Of a stretch of DNA of 64,000 bases, positions 55,731 to 63,429 are shown piece after piece. The first letter of the stretch is position 1. Every line of letters starts with the position of its first letter. The translations under genes were made by a program, and so were the position numbers. The stretch spans positions 124,001-188,000 of the forward strand of contig CAYVTM010000001.1 of NCBI GenBank assembly GCA_964454645.1, written 5' to 3'. This DNA is from CAYVTM01 sp964454645 (lineage in GTDB: Bacteria; Bacteroidota; Bacteroidia; Sphingobacteriales; Sphingobacteriaceae). The notes under the pieces were generated by a model. The model saw nothing but the letters and a program-made list of their open reading frames with translations. It did no database searches and was not told the origin of the DNA.

Positions 55731-55976
55731 ATGAAAGACGAACGATATGCCTTAAGTTTCGGGTGGAAAGATACCGAAGATATAGCCATTGCACTTTACG
55801 AGAAATTCGGAGATGATTTTAACGAATCGAAAATATACAGAATACGCTTTACCGAATTAATCGAATGGGTTTTGGAACTACCGGGCTTCATAGGTAAACG
55901 TGAAGATTGTAACGAAAGCTACCTCGAGATGATTCAGTCGGCATGGGTGTACGAATGGAGGGATAATCAGAAATAA
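55731..55976 (+). CDS. iscX: ISC accessory protein IscX
   Basis: 81 residues, slightly longer than E. coli IscX (66). GWKDTEDIAIALYEKFGDDFNESKIYRIRFTELIEWV contains the family core (W-x-D-x-x-x-I-A-x-A-L), and an acidic face is visible. IscX binds IscS and tunes cluster assembly with iron. Placed directly after fdx; together with iscSUA and hscA it supports a full ISC system. Confidence 0.9.
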   Translation: MKDERYALSFGWKDTEDIAIALYEKFGDDFNESKIYRIRFTELIEWVLELPGFIGKREDCNESYLEMIQSAWVYEWRDNQK

Positions 55977-56022
55977 AATCAGTATTGCTTTTCTATAAAC
56001 AAACCAATTAAAATTTTATCTT

Positions 56023-56047
56023 AGCTATCTGAACGATAGCTTTTTTT
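56023..56047 (+). terminator. Intrinsic terminator touching the kdsC start
   Basis: Perfect 7-bp stem (AGCTATC at 56023-56029, GATAGCT at 56035-56041), 5-nt loop, then a T-run to 56047; the next base begins the kdsC ATG. It would end the fdx-iscX transcript or act as an attenuator for kdsC. Confidence 0.75.
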
Positions 56048-56575
56048 ATGTCTCTATTAAAGCAATTAACGAAAATAACATGCTTTGCATTCGACCTCGA
56101 CGGGGTGCTTACCGATGGGCGTGTACACATTTCCGAATCGGGAGAGCAGTTGAGAACTATGAACATCAAAGATGGTTATGCTTTGCAGTTAGCGATTAAA
56201 AAAGGGTATCGCGTGCTGATCATCTCCGGAGGAAAATCCGAAACGGTTTTAAAACGCTTACATGGCCTACACATCAAGGATGTTTTTCTGGGCGTACCCA
56301 ATAAAATGGAAGTGCTTACAGGATACCAGCAGGAACATCAGCTTAGCTCGGAAGAAATACTATACATGGGCGATGATGTTCCTGATAAAGCTGTGATGCA
56401 ATACTGCGGAATTGCCTGTTGTCCCTATGATGCCGTTGATGAGATACGTTCTGTTTCGCTCTATATTTCCGATAAAAAAGGAGGGGAGGGTTGTGTGCGT
56501 GATGTTATAGAGAAAGTATTACGCATACGTTCCGATTGGAATACCGAAGATTCACTGACCACTCCATCTGTATAA
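56048..56575 (+). CDS. kdsC: KDO-8-phosphate phosphatase
   Basis: 175 residues, capless HAD (C0) phosphatase. Motif I is FAFDLDGVLTDG (Asp16, Asp18), motif II IISGG, and motif IV LYMGDDVPDKAVM. The family is tetrameric and lacks a cap. KdsC makes KDO for lipopolysaccharide core. It is closely followed by the UbiA gene (1 bp). No SD is expected in this phylum, and the start ATG abuts a terminator hairpin. Confidence 0.9.
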   Translation: MSLLKQLTKITCFAFDLDGVLTDGRVHISESGEQLRTMNIKDGYALQLAIKKGYRVLIISGGKSETVLKRLHGLHIKDVFLGVPNKMEVLTGYQQEHQLSSEEILYMGDDVPDKAVMQYCGIACCPYDAVDEIRSVSLYISDKKGGEGCVRDVIEKVLRIRSDWNTEDSLTTPSV

Positions 56576-56576
56576 T

Positions 56577-57515
56577 ATGCCATCTATTTTAAAACTTATC
56601 CGCATCCGTAACCTGGTATTAATCGTATTGCTACAGATATTCCTGCACGAATTTCTGATACGCCCCATTTTCGCAGCTTATGGCATCGAACTAATGCTGA
56701 GCGATCTGCAATTTTATTTGTTGGTAGTACTGAGTGTATTTATAGCTTCGGCAGGATATATCATCAACGATTATTTCGATTTACGTATGGATTATATCAA
56801 CAAACCCGGAGAGGTATTGGTGGGTAAAACCGTAAAACGCCGTGTAGCAATGGCTCTGCACCTGGTATTAAGCGGAATCGGAGTGTTGATAGGGTTTTCC
56901 CTGGCATGGAGTATTCATATTCCCATACTCGGATTAGTGCCGCTGATGACTGTAGGTTTATTATGGTTCTATTCCACCGATTATAAAAGGCAGTTCCTCA
57001 TCGGTAACATCATTATTTCCTTATTGACGATCTTTCCCATTGTATTTCTGATCGTATTCGAACCGGCAATCTTTAAAGCCTATTTTTCGGAAAACAGGGA
57101 AGTTGCTATACTGCTGTTTAAAGTGATAGGTAGTTTCTCTGCCTTAGCATTTTTATTATCTTTTTTAAATGCCCTGGTAAAAGACATACACGATATGGAA
57201 GGAGATATGCTGTATAAATTCCGCACTCTTCCTATTGTGATAGGTGAACGCAATTCAAAAATAATTTTTGCTGTTATCGCACTGATCGTGATTCTGTTTT
57301 TGGCTTATATCCAAAATCTGCAATACGCAAACGAAGCCTTTATTCCTTTTATGTATATGATGTTTACCCTGCAAATCCCATTAATATTTGTGAGCGTATT
57401 TTTATTTTTCACGAATGAAAACAAATACTATTTCCTCGTACTGCGTTTAATGGGATACATCATGGTAGCAGGGCTTTTCTCCATACCTGTACTGTATTAT
57501 TTCCCCGGAGTTTAA
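56577..57515 (+). CDS. UbiA-family prenyltransferase
   Basis: 312 residues with eight to nine membrane helices. First Asp-rich motif is INDYFDLRMDYINKP (NDxxD), and second DIHDMEGDMLYKFRTLPI. The length and motifs are close to geranylgeranylglycerol-phosphate transferases seen in Bacteroidota, but menaquinone or other prenyl transfer is also possible. Between kdsC and maf with 1-3 bp gaps, so one operon. Confidence 0.85.
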   Translation: MPSILKLIRIRNLVLIVLLQIFLHEFLIRPIFAAYGIELMLSDLQFYLLVVLSVFIASAGYIINDYFDLRMDYINKPGEVLVGKTVKRRVAMALHLVLSGIGVLIGFSLAWSIHIPILGLVPLMTVGLLWFYSTDYKRQFLIGNIIISLLTIFPIVFLIVFEPAIFKAYFSENREVAILLFKVIGSFSALAFLLSFLNALVKDIHDMEGDMLYKFRTLPIVIGERNSKIIFAVIALIVILFLAYIQNLQYANEAFIPFMYMMFTLQIPLIFVSVFLFFTNENKYYFLVLRLMGYIMVAGLFSIPVLYYFPGV

Positions 57516-57518
57516 ATT

Positions 57519-58082
57519 ATGCTGTCAATACCCATCATACTTGCTTCCCAATCGCCACGACGTCAGGAATTGATGCGGGGGATGGATTTGAATTTTAGGG
57601 TAGAAATACGGGAAGTCGATGAGTCATTTCCCGAAGGATTAAGCCCACAGGAAACAGCAGTGTATATCGCCGAAAAAAAAGCCATAGCCTTCGATTCCGA
57701 TTCGGATGATCATCTGGTTGTAACCGCTGATACTATTGTTTGTATTGAAGGCGATATTTTAGGAAAACCCAGAGATGTAGAAGATGCGCAGCGTATGCTG
57801 CGTTTGTTATCAGGTAAGGAACACGAAGTTATTACCGGTATGTGTTTGTTGTATCAGCATCGGAAAATCTCTTTTTTCGATACTACGAAAGTTCTTTTTA
57901 GCGAATTAAGCGATGCGGAAATAAATTATTATATAGAAAGCTATAAACCCTTCGATAAAGCCGGCGCTTACGGTATTCAGGAATGGATCGGCTTAACAGC
58001 TGTTCGCAGCATCAAAGGCTCTTATACCAATGTGGTAGGACTTCCGACAGAGAAGTTTTATGGGCATCTGTTGGAGATGTAG
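57519..58082 (+). CDS. maf: Maf-like nucleoside triphosphate pyrophosphatase
   Basis: 187 residues. Start IILASQSPRRQELM, VVTADTIVC with catalytic Asp, LSGKEHEVITGM, and GAYGIQEW. It hydrolyses dTTP/UTP or modified nucleotides to clean the pool. 3 bp behind the UbiA gene. Confidence 0.95.
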   Translation: MLSIPIILASQSPRRQELMRGMDLNFRVEIREVDESFPEGLSPQETAVYIAEKKAIAFDSDSDDHLVVTADTIVCIEGDILGKPRDVEDAQRMLRLLSGKEHEVITGMCLLYQHRKISFFDTTKVLFSELSDAEINYYIESYKPFDKAGAYGIQEWIGLTAVRSIKGSYTNVVGLPTEKFYGHLLEM

Positions 58083-58202
58083 GGAAAGGGTAGGTATAGT
58101 GTACTGCCAACTATTAGGAATTTATGATAATATACGAAGCAATAGAAAAAATTTTATAGCCATCTAACCCAGTCAGAATGGCAAACTAAACAGATAAAGA
58201 CA

Positions 58203-58679
58203 ATGACAAGAAATCTATTTACTGCAAACCGTCTTCGGGAAGTCTTACTTAATGGGCATTGGATTGCGAACACGAATTACAGGGAACAACTAATAAGTAT
58301 AAATTGGGAACAAGCCATTCAAAAAATCAGCAGCTTAAACAGCATTGCCGTATTAACTTTTCATATAAACTATTATCTGGAAGGGTTGTTGAATGTATTT
58401 CAGGGCGGTAAGCTTGAAATTAGTGATAAATACAGTTTCGATCTTCCCGAAATCAAATCTGAAAATGATTGGAATAAATTAGTCAGCGATTTTCTGAATA
58501 ATGCCGAGCAATTCGCCAATCATATTGAGCAAATGGAAGATACCATGTTCGATAAAGCTTTTGTTGATGAAAAATACGGAACGTATTTACGCAATATCGA
58601 AGGCGTTATCGAACACAGCTATTATCATTTAGGACAGGTCTCATTAATAAAAAAAATGATACTGAACAATCAATCATAA
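58203..58679 (+). CDS. DinB-superfamily protein
   Basis: 158 residues of four-helix bundle type. Putative metal-ligand histidines are in LTFHINYYLEGL and VIEHSYYHLGQVSLIKK, in the DinB/DUF1572 arrangement. Members include thiol-dependent S-transferases and uncharacterised metalloenzymes. It ends 20 bp before the first CRISPR repeat; there is no terminator sequence visible in between. Confidence 0.75.
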   Translation: MTRNLFTANRLREVLLNGHWIANTNYREQLISINWEQAIQKISSLNSIAVLTFHINYYLEGLLNVFQGGKLEISDKYSFDLPEIKSENDWNKLVSDFLNNAEQFANHIEQMEDTMFDKAFVDEKYGTYLRNIEGVIEHSYYHLGQVSLIKKMILNNQS

Positions 58680-58699
58680 TTCGCCTAATGGGTCTTATT

Positions 58700-60208
58700 A
58701 TGATTTTGTTAATATTGTGTTTGCATTTACTACATTTAGATACAACAAGATCGTCAGGTACTCTTTGTTACTCCTAGTTGTGATTTGCTTTCAAATTTGT
58801 TCTTTACTACATTTAGATACAACAGGGCAATTATTTTCCATAATAAGTACCTAGTTGTGATTTGCTTTCAAATTTGTTCTTTACTACATTTAGATACAAC
58901 GGTGTCCGTCGCAATCAATTAATTGAAACCGTTGTGATTTGCTTTCAAATTTGTTCTTTACTACATTTAGATACAACAACGTATAATGATTATTACCTAA
59001 CGGGCAAGTTGTGATTTGCTTTCAAATTTGTTCTTTACTACATTTAGATACAACTTTTTTTTAACACAGTCCAATTTTATCTTTGTTGTGATTTGCTTTC
59101 AAATTTGTTCTTTACTACATTTAGATACAACAAATTGTTTATGCGCGTTGCGAACCTACACGTTGTGATTTGCTTTCAAATTTGTTCTTTACTACATTTA
59201 GATACAACTTTATGACGAAAAAACGCGTGCGCGTGTTAGTTGTGATTTGCTTTCAAATTTGTTCTTTACTACATTTAGATACAACTTTGAAATATCAATT
59301 AACTCATACGTTATGGTTGTGATTTGCTTTCAAATTTGTTCTTTACTACATTTAGATACAACAACATCGGATGGTATTGGTAAAAGAAAGACGTTGTGAT
59401 TTGCTTTCAAATTTGTTCTTTACTACATTTAGATACAACCTCCCAATGGGGTTAAGGAATTCAAATCTTGTTGTGATTTGCTTTCAAATTTGTTCTTTAC
59501 TACATTTAGATACAACCAGGGACTTAGGGATCCAATGCTCTACGCCGTTGTGATTTGCTTTCAAATTTGTTCTTTACTACATTTAGATACAACTCAGGTG
59601 TTCCAATTATAAAATCGTTTTCAGTTGTGATTTGCTTTCAAATTTGTTCTTTACTACATTTAGATACAACTGCAAGGTTTTAGGGAATGGCGGGGGATGC
59701 GTTGTGATTTGCTTTCAAATTTGTTCTTTACTACATTTAGATACAACATCAGCACTTACCATATCCGTTGACCTGCAGTTGTGATTTGCTTTCAAATTTG
59801 TTCTTTACTACATTTAGATACAACTTTTTTTATGAGTGCTTCTTTTTCTTGTTGTTGTGATTTGCTTTCAAATTTGTTCTTTACTACATTTAGATACAAC
59901 AACTTTAAAAAAATGAAAACAAAATCAACAGTTGTGATTTGCTTTCAAATTTGTTCTTTACTACATTTAGATACAACTATCATCGAATAACCTACGTATA
60001 TCGCTTTGTTGTGATTTGCTTTCAAATTTGTTCTTTACTACATTTAGATACAACGGTGTTCAGTTGCATGACCGCAATAGGGATGTTGTGATTTGCTTTC
60101 AAATTTGTTCTTTACTACATTTAGATACAACCAAGTAGGTGGTGATTTAACTTTAGTGGTTGTTGTGATTTGCTTTCAAATTTGTTCTTTACTACATTTA
60201 GATACAAC
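58700..60208 (+). CRISPR. Type II-C CRISPR array, 20 repeats and 19 spacers
   Basis: Repeats are 47 nt. Repeats 2-20 look identical (first at 58777, last at 60162-60208), starting GTTGTGATTTGCTTTCAAAT and ending CATTTAGATACAAC. Spacers are 30 nt except the one at 59825-59853, 29 nt. Repeat 1 (58700-58746) is degenerate in its first 26 nt and identical in its last 21. The right end is intact and faces cas2. Promoter boxes inside the repeat point to plus-strand transcription, which fits the known II-C pattern of repeat-driven crRNA. Repeat length and start resemble those of Bacteroides type II arrays. Confidence 0.99.
58777..58823 (+). promoter_or_regulatory. Promoter embedded in the CRISPR repeat (example repeat 2)
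   Basis: Within each 47-nt repeat, TTTG at repeat positions 8-11, a 20-nt gap and TACATTTA at 32-39 form a near-consensus Bacteroidota promoter (TTTG / TAnnTTTG, one mismatch). Transcription would start near the repeat-spacer border, giving crRNA with 5' spacer and 3' repeat handle. The rpmE2 promoter in this window has the same 20-nt spacing. Confidence 0.6.
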
Positions 60209-60274
60209 ATAGGAGGGTTTAGTAATCTGAATATCAGTTGTTTGTGTCTGAATATAGAAAAGAAAAAACGCAGT

Positions 60275-60310
60275 AAAACCTTGATGCCGAAGAGGCAATC
60301 GAGGTTTTTT
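60275..60310 (+). terminator. Hairpin and T-tract at the right end of the CRISPR array
   Basis: AAAACCTTGATGCC (60275-60288) pairs with GGCAATCGAGGTTTT (60294-60308, one bulged A, one G-T), loop GAAGA, with T's to 60310. On plus it would stop the array transcripts 100 bp past the last repeat. Confidence 0.7.
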
Positions 60311-60560
60311 GCTATCGGAGTATTTGATAAACCTGTTCTTGGGCTAAATTTTACTTGAACGGATATTTTTTTACCACACATGGGACCGGAAGTAATCCAG
60401 ATAATCAGCGTTTCAATAAAATAGGAACGCGTATGAAGCGGATGCAAGCAACGCATAATCCGTGTTTGAAAATCCGTGTTATCAGCGTTCTATTAAGAGA
60501 CATAAGAAAGACGGATTTCTATCCTGAGCAAAGTTGTATGAAGCAATACAGTAAGGACTT

Positions 60561-60600
60561 TCGCAAAGCATATACCACAAATTATTGTTTTAAAAAATAG
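60561..60600 (+). ncRNA. Candidate tracrRNA anti-repeat (1)
   Basis: AAAGCA (60565-60570) and CACAA (60576-60580) can pair with TGCTTT and TTGTG of the repeat's first 15 nt, leaving a 3-nt by 5-nt bulge, the shape of a lower stem, bulge and upper stem. No strong terminator follows, so the extent of any RNA is unknown. Confidence 0.3.
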
Positions 60601-60835
60601 CTAAGGAGTTTAAGTTCAGTATTTATTGTGCAGTTCATATCAGCAGAATCTATGGGATGCTCCTCTGCTAGCTTTGCATTAAAAATGATAATTTCAAAGC
60701 TGCTTTGCTCGGGATGTAACATTGCTGTAAGTACTTGGCAAAACAAGTACTACCCGATCTTTATTCCTGCATGTTTAATTTTGAATGTTTTTAAACATGA
60801 AGCACATGAAGAGATGAAGGATTCATCGAATCGGC

Positions 60836-61165
60836 TTAAAACATTTCCAATTGTTGTGGCGTATCAGGCCGTTCAGCAATTTTACGTCCTTTGAACAGCT
60901 CCATCATTCCGAATTGTTTATCGGTAACAGTCATAATACCGATATGCCCATATTCGGGCAGGAGCTTCTTGACCCTTTTAATATGAACCTCGGCATTTTC
61001 GCGGCTGGAGCAATGTCTTAAATAAATCGAAAACTGGAACATGGTAAATCCATCCTGCATAATTTCTTTACGAAATTTTGCAGCCGCCTTCCGTTCTTTC
61101 TTGGTTTCGGTAGGCAGGTCGAAAAATACTAAGATCCACAAAATACGATATTCATTAAGCCTCAT
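60836..61165 (-). CDS. cas2: CRISPR-associated endoribonuclease Cas2
   Basis: 109 residues from the ATG at 61165 (a TTG 12 bp upstream would add four residues). The ferredoxin-like fold starts YRILWILVFFDLPTETKKERK with metal Asp16, then FTMFQFSIYLRHCSSRENAE and the C-terminal QFGMMELFKG. Cas2 forms the Cas1-Cas2 spacer integrase. 26 bp after cas1. The C-terminal QQLEMF end is typical of type II Cas2. Confidence 0.97.
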   Translation of the reverse strand: MRLNEYRILWILVFFDLPTETKKERKAAAKFRKEIMQDGFTMFQFSIYLRHCSSRENAEVHIKRVKKLLPEYGHIGIMTVTDKQFGMMELFKGRKIAERPDTPQQLEMF

Positions 61166-61191
61166 GAGGGTTGTCAAATCATAGCTGCCGG

Positions 61192-62106
61192 TCAGGATAA
61201 TTTCGGGTAAAGCATCTTTTTAGATCCCCCTTCAAAGCATTTGGCTAAGGAGGAAGTTGTTTTTTGTAAGCCTACCAATAACGGACTTCTTTCCTTTCCG
61301 AAGAACACATCGACGGAAGCAATTTTGAACAATTGTTCCTTGGTAGATTTACTTAGCTCCGTAAAATCCTCTCCGTTACGAACGATATTCAAAACAACTC
61401 TATCGACAAAGGGACGGTAGGGTTCCATGATATCATCCGCTAAACAATACGCATTGTATTTATTCCGGTGAAAAATTCCGAGGGTAGGGAGGAGGCCCGA
61501 TGCTACCAGGCTACGTGCAACCATTGCTCTCAGAATGGCATACCCGTAATTGAGGATGTTATTGGGTGCCATCCCTTCCCGCGAACGGCGAAAATTCAGA
61601 TTTTCGGGAAACAAGCTTTGCCAATAATAAGCAGCGGCTCTGGCTTCGTGATTTTCACTATCTCCCGATTTTACTTCCTTTGCCCAGTACAACATATTTT
61701 CGACCGGCTTTCCTGCATCTGCAAGTACTTCCGCCTGATTATGGATTTTAGCGCTCACCGTTTGTTGCCATAAGTTCTTCTTCAGAGGGACAGAGGCATC
61801 TATCTGCGCACGGAATTTTTCGGTTTGCAGGCTGTTGCCTGATAATGGCATCATTAATCCCGAAGGATGATGGGTATCATCGCAATGAATTAATGCCACA
61901 TTATTATCAACCAATGCCGATATAAGGGAATGGGTAATGGTGATCTGCTGATGATCGAGAATAATGATCCCGATATCTTCAATCGGAATGGTGTTTATCC
62001 CGCTTGCATCATCCATGCCCCGGGCACTTGGGAGGTTTATAACCAATTGGCTGTTCCTGCGACTGAGATAGGCGGGATTACCAAAGTAGAGTGTACGTTT
62101 GATCAT
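61192..62106 (-). CDS. cas1: CRISPR-associated endonuclease Cas1
   Basis: 304 residues, type II Cas1. The N-terminal domain starts MIKRTLYFGNPAYLSRRNSQL. Catalytic residues Glu154 (NHEARAAAYYW), His213 (GIFHRNKYNAY) and Glu228 (LADDIMEPYRP) are all present, so it is intact. It integrates new spacers with Cas2. Starts 15 bp after the ATPase stop. Confidence 0.98.
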   Translation of the reverse strand: MIKRTLYFGNPAYLSRRNSQLVINLPSARGMDDASGINTIPIEDIGIIILDHQQITITHSLISALVDNNVALIHCDDTHHPSGLMMPLSGNSLQTEKFRAQIDASVPLKKNLWQQTVSAKIHNQAEVLADAGKPVENMLYWAKEVKSGDSENHEARAAAYYWQSLFPENLNFRRSREGMAPNNILNYGYAILRAMVARSLVASGLLPTLGIFHRNKYNAYCLADDIMEPYRPFVDRVVLNIVRNGEDFTELSKSTKEQLFKIASVDVFFGKERSPLLVGLQKTTSSLAKCFEGGSKKMLYPKLS

Positions 62107-62121
62107 AACTTATTGATTGGG

Positions 62122-63252
62122 TTAATTCATTTGAAGCCATCGCATCAGGAACTTATCATTGAGCATATAATAGGATTCTTCCGCATTTATTTCCCGATAG
62201 ATTAATTCTTTTTCTAATAAGGATTCTACTGTTCTGCTGATCGTTGAAGTAGTACCCAGGCCATGTTTTCGAAGAAAATCTCTGCTATGCAACTGACTCA
62301 CTTTCTCTTCCCTGGCGATTGCCTTCAACAGATCCCATTGAGTACGGGTTAACAGGTTTCTGTATTGATAATAATTACCGGCCATTTCATCGAGTATGTT
62401 TTTACAGATTTTCTGAACATCATCCAATTGTATATTTTTGAAACCATCGGCATAAATCCGGTTACAAATCAATTGAGTGTAATAGGTATGCCTGCTGGTC
62501 CATTGAAGAATAAAATCAATTGCTTCAACACTTATTTTTCTTTTCTTCTCCCGAAATATTTTCTGAATAAATTCCCGGTAATCTTTTTCTGAAATATATC
62601 CCAGTGTTAAATTACTGCAACTGGCATAGAAAGGTCGTTTCGCATTCTGAAATATTTCGTACATCATTTTTTGATTACTGCCTGCAAAAATAAAATGCAC
62701 GTTTTTAAGTACTTGAATATAGGTTCGTAAAATGGCTTCCGTATTTTTTTCGGGATATTCCAAAATCTGCTGAAACTCATCAATCGCTATAATTACTTTT
62801 ACATTTTGCTTATCTAAAAATTGAAATACCTGCTGGATGGTTTTGGGTATTTCCGATTTGCTCATTTCGAGCGAAAGTTCCGGGCTTCCGTCCAGCGGAT
62901 CGATACTGATAACGGGGCGGAGTTGCTTAATAAAACTTACAATACTTTTTCCGATTCCTCTGTTTTCCGGGAAACGCTTATAAATGGCCGTTGCTAATGT
63001 GTTTGTAAAATCTTTAAGATTACGTGTGCCATAAATATCAATATAGATGCATACAAACTTTTTGTTTTTGGATAATTTGTGAAAACTATGAGCCAATAAA
63101 CCTGTTTTACCTAATCTGCGGATAGCGAACAGGGTAGTGTTAATCCCGTTGGAGGCGTTTCGAATAATAAATTCTCTTTCTGTTTTTCGGTTACAGAAAA
63201 GACTCTCATTCTGATAGCCTGTTAGTAAAAAAGGGTTTTGAACAGTACTCAT
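62122..63252 (-). CDS. AAA/archaeal-type ATPase inserted between cas9 and cas1
   Basis: 376 residues from the ATG at 63252 (the longer frame starts at a TTG upstream of the promoter). The P-loop is FAIRRLGKTGLL; the usual first Gly is Ala, as in the APRRYGKT branch. Walker B is VIIAIDEFQQI, sensor-like FIFAGSNQKMM. The C-terminal ends in a winged helix (QLHSRDFLRKHGLGTTSTISRTVESL). Such ATPases (PF01637-like) are found near mobile or toxin-like genes in prokaryotes. It is not a known II-C component. The stop lies 15 bp from cas1. Confidence 0.88.
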   Translation of the reverse strand: MSTVQNPFLLTGYQNESLFCNRKTEREFIIRNASNGINTTLFAIRRLGKTGLLAHSFHKLSKNKKFVCIYIDIYGTRNLKDFTNTLATAIYKRFPENRGIGKSIVSFIKQLRPVISIDPLDGSPELSLEMSKSEIPKTIQQVFQFLDKQNVKVIIAIDEFQQILEYPEKNTEAILRTYIQVLKNVHFIFAGSNQKMMYEIFQNAKRPFYASCSNLTLGYISEKDYREFIQKIFREKKRKISVEAIDFILQWTSRHTYYTQLICNRIYADGFKNIQLDDVQKICKNILDEMAGNYYQYRNLLTRTQWDLLKAIAREEKVSQLHSRDFLRKHGLGTTSTISRTVESLLEKELIYREINAEESYYMLNDKFLMRWLQMN

Positions 63253-63255
63253 ATT

Positions 63256-63263
63256 CAAATATA
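63256..63263 (-). promoter_or_regulatory. -7 box of the ATPase gene
   Basis: TATATTTG on the minus strand, an exact TAnnTTTG match, ends 3 bp before the ATPase ATG. With usual spacing the transcript would be leaderless or nearly so. A TTTG lies 24 nt further upstream, inside the palindrome region. Confidence 0.5.
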
Positions 63264-63266
63264 TAT

Positions 63267-63301
63267 AATTACGCAAAATGTGTTACGCAAAATGCGTAAT
63301 T
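63267..63301. promoter_or_regulatory. Operator-like palindrome and direct repeats upstream of the ATPase
   Basis: TTACGCAAAATG occurs twice (63269-63280, 63283-63294). The second copy forms a 17-bp palindrome TTACGCA-AAA-TGCGTAA (63283-63299), and the outer arms AATTACGCA (63267-63275) and TGCGTAATT (63293-63301) also pair. It lies just upstream of the ATPase -7 box, a place suited to a dimeric repressor. Confidence 0.6.
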
Positions 63302-63403
63302 TTTTTGAAAAACAGATAAATGCTTTATTTTTATATCCTGAGTATTATTTATTGAGATGGGATTCATGCAATGCATCTATCAGTCTTTATGGAAAGAATA
63401 AAA

Positions 63404-63420
63404 GTGGTTTGCTTCTTTCA
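63404..63420 (-). ncRNA. Candidate tracrRNA anti-repeat (2)
   Basis: On the minus strand, directly after the cas9 stop, TGAAAGAAGCAAACCAC matches the complement of repeat nt 4-17 (13 bases) with a 3-nt insertion and one mismatch. It would start an RNA running toward the ATPase gene. No firm terminator is seen. Confidence 0.25.
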
Positions 63421-63429
63421 TGGCTTACA

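Larger units (their letters stand above)
60209..60835. other. Leader-side region between CRISPR array and cas2
   Basis: 627 bp without a convincing gene. It contains the hairpin/T-tract at 60275-60310, repeated phrases such as AATCCGTGTT and ATCAGCGTT (about 60390-60490) of the kind scattered in intergenic DNA, an anti-repeat-like segment at 60565-60580, and a perfect hairpin AGTACTTG / CAAGTACT at 60730-60751. The open frames here look like chance. Confidence 0.6.

Noticed and set aside
59371..59990. Open frames inside the CRISPR array
   Set aside because: They translate the repeat over and over (VICFQICSLLHLDTT), an effect of the array and not genes.
60355..60600. 81-codon plus-strand frame between array and cas2
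   Set aside because: It runs through repeated intergenic phrases (AATCCGTGTT, ATCAGCGTT), has no recognisable domain, and includes the candidate anti-repeat.
60628..60894. 88-codon plus-strand frame overlapping the end of cas2
   Set aside because: It is antisense to cas2 and its sequence shows no family features.
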